DNA from: a virus
DNA: 22,177 nucleotides
Strand: one strand, 5' to 3'
Virus record (IMG/VR): IMGVR_UViG_3300025122_000183
Coordinates: 1 to 22,177 of that record
A model generated the notes under the pieces. It worked only from the letters and a program-made list of their open reading frames with translations. It did not search any database and was not told the DNA's origin. Numbering within the stretch: the first letter of the stretch is position 1; every line of letters begins with the position of its first letter. The position numbers and the translations under genes were made by a program. Positions 18,963 through 22,177 of the stretch are shown here, piece by piece.

Positions 18963-21590
18963 CTATAATATCATCACACGCCCTGGCTTTGGTTCATATA
19001 TAGCACCAGCTTTAATTAGCGATGTAATGAAGGTATCGATATTCTGTTTAAAATGTACAGCAATATCTTCTATTTCAATTAAGTGACTTTTACTTGATTT
19101 TATGAATTTCAAAATATCTTCTGACCTTAAAATTTTCTCACTTTTGGCTTTTGAAAAACCATTGTTTAGTGACGGACGGTTTTTAATTAGCGCCCCGGGC
19201 TGATTTTTTAAGGTCTGTTTTTCATTTTTATATATAAAAACAGCAGGGACCTTAAACCTGTTTTCAGAATCATAGTAAAATTTACAATCATCAATATTGA
19301 TATTTTGATATGATTTTGATTTTGAGTTTAAGGTCATGTGTTTTAGTAAAGCTTCACCATCAGGTAATTCTATCAAATCTAAAGCTTTTTCCTCGTTTAA
19401 AGTATATAAAGTAGTTTTACCTAAACTCTTCTCTGAATTTAAATATCCAAGGTTTTCTAAGTGAGCTAGTTGACCATGCCAGTGAGTATGACTTTTACCA
19501 ATTAATCTTTGTAAATCATACACACTAAAGGAATCCTTCCATGAACTTTTCTTTAGTAATGTAATAATATCTATTTGTTGAACCGTTAATCCAGAAAACG
19601 TAGCGCCTAGAATATTATGAGAATATTGTTTAGCTATATCATAATCAATAATATCACACTTTATAAACTCTTTTCCTTCAATTTCAATGATTTCTCGTTG
19701 TTTTTGATGTAAATAAGCACTACACTTGATAAGAGTAATAAACTTCATGTAATCCCGTCTCGCTCTAACATCATTAGTAGGAATCTTCATGAATTCCTCA
19801 TCTAAAAAATTAATAATAAAATGATAAGGTTTAAGCTGCTTTAAAGCATCTCTAATGGTTCTTATTTCTAGCTCATTATTACTAAGTATTCCTTTATTTA
19901 AGTCAGTCTGGTGCTTTAAAATCATCCTGGTTTGATTCTCTGACACATCTAAACTTATTAACCAGTTTCTATTATTTAATTGGTCTCCTACCATTCCTTC
20001 TGCTTGACAAGTTAAAAAACAAGGTTGGCCTTTAGTTGTTTTACGAACTTTGCTATTAACTTCAATGCCTTCTTCATTAATAACCTTTTCAACAGTATCA
20101 AAAGCTAGTTTACCTTCGCTCATCCATACCCTTAATTGAGAAGTATTTTCATCTAATCCTTGCATTTCTTCTACAAATAATATTTTACCATCCATATTTT
20201 CTTCAGTATAATAATTAATAACAGATTTTGACATTCTAGAAATAACATGATAATCCTCACCTTCGATTCCAAAAAGCTTTAAAATCTTTTTAGCCACGTA
20301 TGTTTTACCTGAAGATGAATCAGATGCTAATATAATATTTTGGCTCATCGGGTCACTTGGAATATTCCAATCAATCATACCTGTTTCTGAAGGAAAGTCT
20401 TTACTAAGTAATAATAAAAATATAAGCATTTTAATATCGTCTTCACCTACTATCTCATCATCAAGAATTTTTTTAATCTTTTGTAATAGTTTAGAAGAAT
20501 TTAAAAAATCATTAGCTTTTTTATTTTTAGCACAACAAAATTCACAAACAGAACTATCATGTACTCCTAGTTCATCAAGTTGTGAACAATTCCAGAATAC
20601 TTTTTCTTGAGCATAAACCCAGTTCATCCAGTTTTCTGCTTCATGTAATGTAAACTTATGACCTACTTGGTCACAATTATTAACGTATTCATCTAATATT
20701 AATAGTGTTTCTTTCTTTGGTAACTGGTCAATTCTACAAGCAACTGAAATTAAAAAAGCTCCTTTACTTCTATTTCCTGAATCAGTTCCTTCTTTTAATT
20801 TTAGAATACTATCCATTTCAGAATACTTAATTTTTAAATATTCATTTTTGAAAGGTTCAATTTTTGTGTCTTTACAAGTTTTTATAAAATTAGAAAGATA
20901 AGAACAAAGCTCTATAATATCAATATCAAAAGATTCAATTTGAACAGGGTACTTAACATGCTTTAATTCATTAACACTTATTTTTTTATTATTGAAAGTA
21001 TCTTTTGAAATATATGTTTTGTAAGTAGTAGTATAAGATTCATCTGGTTTCTTAGTAATTTTTCTTCCACCACAATCTCGTATTAAATGTGAGGACCCTG
21101 CAAAGTAATCAAATTTAATTACTTGGGAGTCAACATATTTACCCCTAAATTTTTCATCAATACCTGCTTCTTCAAGAATTAGATTCCAAAACCATAATCT
21201 TATATGTTTCGGGATAAAGCCATAACTGTTTGCTTCTTTTAATAATTCTTTATGTTTAGTGTTTGTTGCTATTAGTTTATTAAAATAGATATGAATGTGA
21301 ATTCCTTTGCCACCTGTTGCATAAATATAATAAGGTATGTTTCTATTTTCTAATGCTTCAACAACTAATTTGGCTTTATTATAATTTTTTATGTAAGAGC
21401 TCCAGTCAAAATCAAAAACAATTTCATTCATTAGAACATTTCGTTCATCATGAATCTCGTATTTTCCATAACTATAACGGTATCCTGGTTTATATCCGAG
21501 GTCATCTGATTTTTTAATTAATGCAGCGACTTGGATTGGAACCGTTGAAACGGATTTTAATTGTTCAATATATAGTTGTTGACCATTCAA
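18963..21590 (-). CDS. Primase-helicase: AEP-type primase fused to AAA+ ATPase with winged helices
   Basis: An 875-residue replication protein. Residues ~40-240 look like an archaeo-eukaryotic primase: IVFDFDW (Asp60, Asp62), then YATGGKGIHIHIYF (90-103) as the nucleotide-binding GG-x-H motif, with RDCGGRKI at 171-178. Residues ~250-355 are helical and end in a Cys group (Cys335, Cys349, Cys352, Cys353). A AAA+ ATPase follows: Walker A ASDSSSGKT (422-430), Walker B ILFVEEMQ (470-477), NNRN (539-542) and VRARRDY (608-614) as possible sensor/Arg-finger regions. Two winged helices (~665-732 and ~822-872) finish the chain. It probably primes and unwinds viral DNA. The start is TTG with AGAGGTG six bases upstream; a stop lies just upstream in frame. 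Confidence 0.82.
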   Translation of the reverse strand: MNGQQLYIEQLKSVSTVPIQVAALIKKSDDLGYKPGYRYSYGKYEIHDERNVLMNEIVFDFDWSSYIKNYNKAKLVVEALENRNIPYYIYATGGKGIHIHIYFNKLIATNTKHKELLKEANSYGFIPKHIRLWFWNLILEEAGIDEKFRGKYVDSQVIKFDYFAGSSHLIRDCGGRKITKKPDESYTTTYKTYISKDTFNNKKISVNELKHVKYPVQIESFDIDIIELCSYLSNFIKTCKDTKIEPFKNEYLKIKYSEMDSILKLKEGTDSGNRSKGAFLISVACRIDQLPKKETLLILDEYVNNCDQVGHKFTLHEAENWMNWVYAQEKVFWNCSQLDELGVHDSSVCEFCCAKNKKANDFLNSSKLLQKIKKILDDEIVGEDDIKMLIFLLLLSKDFPSETGMIDWNIPSDPMSQNIILASDSSSGKTYVAKKILKLFGIEGEDYHVISRMSKSVINYYTEENMDGKILFVEEMQGLDENTSQLRVWMSEGKLAFDTVEKVINEEGIEVNSKVRKTTKGQPCFLTCQAEGMVGDQLNNRNWLISLDVSENQTRMILKHQTDLNKGILSNNELEIRTIRDALKQLKPYHFIINFLDEEFMKIPTNDVRARRDYMKFITLIKCSAYLHQKQREIIEIEGKEFIKCDIIDYDIAKQYSHNILGATFSGLTVQQIDIITLLKKSSWKDSFSVYDLQRLIGKSHTHWHGQLAHLENLGYLNSEKSLGKTTLYTLNEEKALDLIELPDGEALLKHMTLNSKSKSYQNINIDDCKFYYDSENRFKVPAVFIYKNEKQTLKNQPGALIKNRPSLNNGFSKAKSEKILRSEDILKFIKSSKSHLIEIEDIAVHFKQNIDTFITSLIKAGAIYEPKPGRVMIL

Positions 21591-21612
21591 TTTAACACCT
21601 CTTTAGTAAATA

Positions 21613-21783
21613 TTATTTAGCCCATAGAGCTAAGTACTTTCCATGCTTTCCTTTTTTGGCTTGCATGATTATTGTCGAATCTTCTTTTGCTTCTATATAA
21701 TTAATTAGCTCGATTGGAATTGTTACTGCTTTTGAGCCACCTTTTAAGCCTAATTTTCGTTCAAATGTTATTTCATCTTGCAT
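21613..21783 (-). CDS. AbrB/MazE-like swapped-hairpin DNA-binding protein, 56 aa
   Basis: A 56-residue protein with AAGGAGG before its ATG. The core FERKLGLKGGSKAVTIPIELINYIEAKEDSTIIMQ matches the AbrB/SpoVT swapped-hairpin domain: basic strand, GGS turn, the VTIP strand, then a short helix and a second hairpin strand. Such proteins are dimeric transcription regulators or antitoxins. No toxin gene lies beside it, so a regulator is likelier. It is the first gene of the leftward replication unit and sits beside a palindrome-rich divergent promoter region, which may be its operator. The primase gene follows after 22 bases. Fold is fairly confident; target is inferred. Confidence 0.72.
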   Translation of the reverse strand: MQDEITFERKLGLKGGSKAVTIPIELINYIEAKEDSTIIMQAKKGKHGKYLALWAK

Positions 21784-21830
21784 TTTTGGTTTCCTCCTTA
21801 ATATTAATGTAATTTATGATTCTAAGCTCC

Positions 21831-21840
21831 TTTATAAATA
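21831..21840 (-). promoter_or_regulatory. TATA box for the leftward replication unit
   Basis: On the minus strand reads TATTTATAAA, about 50 nt upstream of the AbrB-like ATG at 21783. Initiation ~25 nt downstream leaves a leader of ~25 nt containing AAGGAGG. It faces away from the plus-strand TATA at 21895, with a palindrome between them. Confidence 0.55.
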
Positions 21841-21853
21841 TTATTATTATACG

Positions 21854-21879
21854 TTGTATATATTACAGAATATATACAA
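21854..21879. repeat. Perfect 11-bp inverted repeat between divergent promoters (operator candidate)
   Basis: TTGTATATATT (21854-21864) and AATATATACAA (21869-21879) are exact inverted copies separated by ACAG. The repeat lies midway between two opposing TATA boxes. It would suit a dimeric repressor such as the adjacent AbrB-like protein, or an origin element that melts easily. Confidence 0.6.
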
Positions 21880-21888
21880 AATATAATA

Positions 21889-21902
21889 GAAAGATATATA
21901 AA
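21889..21902 (+). promoter_or_regulatory. BRE/TATA promoter for the rightward genes
   Basis: GAAAG, one base, then TATATAAA, matching the packaging promoter at 13546-13559. Initiation ~25-30 nt on, near 21925, would place a 10-bp hairpin at the head of the transcript just before its ribosome site. Confidence 0.62.
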
Positions 21903-21924
21903 GTAGTACTGCTTTCTATATCTT
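21891..21924. repeat. 34-bp inverted repeat overlapping the rightward TATA box
   Basis: AAGATATA (21891-21898) and TATATCTT (21917-21924) pair exactly. After one mismatch, AAAG and CTTT extend the stem, and the loop contains the palindrome AGTACT. Because it spans the TATA box, a protein bound here would block rightward transcription. Confidence 0.55.
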
Positions 21925-21929
21925 ATAAC

Positions 21930-21955
21930 AAATAAACAACAAAGATTGTTTATTT
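21930..21955 (+). repeat. Perfect 10-bp inverted repeat in the rightward leader
   Basis: AAATAAACAA (21930-21939) and TTGTTTATTT (21946-21955) flank CAAAGA. In RNA this is a hairpin ending two bases before the CGAGG ribosome site, so it may affect transcript stability or translation; in DNA it may be a third binding site. Confidence 0.5.
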
Positions 21956-21956
21956 A

Positions 21957-21976
21957 CGAGGTCTGGAAAAATGAAA
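21957..21976 (+). repeat. 20-nt ribosome-site/start module, copy 1
   Basis: Reads CGAGGTCTGGAAAAATGAAA and is repeated exactly at 22118-22137. It contains the SD (GAGGT), an 8-nt spacer and the first two codons of the 54-aa gene. Confidence 0.7.
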
Positions 21977-22135
21977 TGTGAAATATGTAAAAAATCTGAA
22001 AAGTTAATAAAAACAAATTTAGCTAAAATTTGTGATAAATGCTTTTTATTATTTTTAGTAGAAAAAAAATTTATTTCTCAAAAAGAATATAAAAAAGAAT
22101 TAAATGAATTAAAAATGCGAGGTCTGGAAAAATGA
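21971..22135 (+). CDS. Small CxxC zinc-ribbon-like protein, 54 aa
   Basis: A 54-residue plus-strand gene, the first rightward gene from the divergent region. It starts MKCEICKKSEKL, and CDKC follows at 21-24; Cys3, Cys6, Cys21 and Cys24 form a CxxC-x14-CxxC zinc-ribbon pattern. The rest is a Lys-rich amphipathic helix (FLVEKKFISQKEYKKELNEL). Proteins like this in archaeal viruses are usually nucleic-acid binders or regulators. The ribosome site GAGGT lies 8 nt ahead of the ATG. The stop overlaps the next start (ATGA), and the last codons MRGLEK also encode the next gene's ribosome site. Function unknown. Confidence 0.7.
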   Translation: MKCEICKKSEKLIKTNLAKICDKCFLLFLVEKKFISQKEYKKELNELKMRGLEK

Positions 22136-22137
22136 AA
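22118..22137 (+). repeat. 20-nt ribosome-site/start module, copy 2
   Basis: Exact second copy of 21957-21976, here embedded in the last codons of the 54-aa gene and serving the next gene's start. Confidence 0.7.
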
Positions 22138-22177
22138 ACACAAAAAACAAAATATGTAATAACAAAAAAATGCTTTG
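22132..22177 (+). CDS. Start of a second rightward gene, partial
   Basis: The ATG at 22132 overlaps the stop of the 54-aa gene (ATGA) and has GAGGT at the usual distance. Only the first 15 residues (MKTQKTKYVITKKCF) are visible before the window ends, too few to name it. It is likely co-transcribed with the small zinc-ribbon-like gene. Confidence 0.6.
   Translation, partial: MKTQKTKYVITKKCF

Noticed and set aside
21613-21783. Antitoxin of a MazEF-type toxin-antitoxin pair
   Set aside because: The MazE-like fold is there, but neither neighbour resembles a toxin; the downstream gene is the primase-helicase.
1-22177. tRNA genes, CRISPR arrays, insertion sequences, integrase or att sites
   Set aside because: No cloverleaf-like segment with a TTC-A arm, no regularly spaced repeats, no transposase or recombinase motif and no long direct repeat were found by eye.

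Overview
The window looks like about 22 kb of the genome of an archaeal head-tailed virus (Caudoviricetes, HK97 lineage) or a related provirus. The DNA is very AT-rich and tightly packed. Nearly every gene lies on the minus strand, many with ATGA-type or longer overlaps, and strong Shine-Dalgarno sequences (AGGAGG or GAGGT) precede most starts. Three kinds of evidence point to an archaeal host: BRE/TATA-like promoters (GAAAAG-TATATAAA near 13550, GAAAG-A-TATATAAA near 21895), an XPF/ERCC4-type nuclease, and a compact family-B DNA polymerase with an archaeo-eukaryotic-type primase/helicase. Two hairpins followed by U-tracts look bacterial, so the host assignment is an inference. No tRNA, rRNA, CRISPR or insertion sequence was seen.

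In transcription order (right to left) the layout is as follows. (1) At 21784-21970 a divergent control region holds three inverted repeats between and beside opposing TATA boxes; two small plus-strand genes start rightward from it. (2) An early replication unit: a 56-aa AbrB/MazE-like regulator, an 875-aa primase-AAA+ helicase and a probable ssDNA-binding protein, ending in a hairpin/U-tract. (3) A dimeric all-alpha dUTPase and a 50-aa protein, ending in a second hairpin/U-tract. (4) A translationally coupled chain: nucleoside deoxyribosyltransferase-like protein, HD (YfbR-like) deoxynucleotidase, thymidylate-kinase-like P-loop protein, a divergent ThyX, DNA polymerase B, ERCC4 nuclease. (5) From a clear TATA promoter, a packaging unit: winged-helix protein, coiled-coil protein, two-TM protein, 62-aa protein, YkgJ-like Cys-cluster protein, putative small terminase, large terminase, 45-aa protein. 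(6) Head genes: portal-MuF fusion, prohead protease with a nested scaffold start, HK97-fold capsid protein and two small virion-type proteins. (7) A fibre/adhesin module at the left edge: a 418-aa repeat protein, a 297-aa fibre-like protein, then three LamG/concanavalin-A-like proteins with an 86-aa helical protein among them; the last LamG gene runs off the window.

The genes fit one lytic programme: make dUMP and dTMP (or a modified pyrimidine nucleotide), replicate with a self-encoded primase/helicase and PolB, then package into an HK97 capsid. No tail tube, tape-measure or connector gene is recognisable here; if present they lie outside the window. The points most worth checking are the altered ThyX active-site signature within a five-enzyme nucleotide cassette, the palindrome-rich divergent control region, the in-frame scaffold start inside the protease gene, and a 16-17 nt promoter-like element shared by three operon boundaries.
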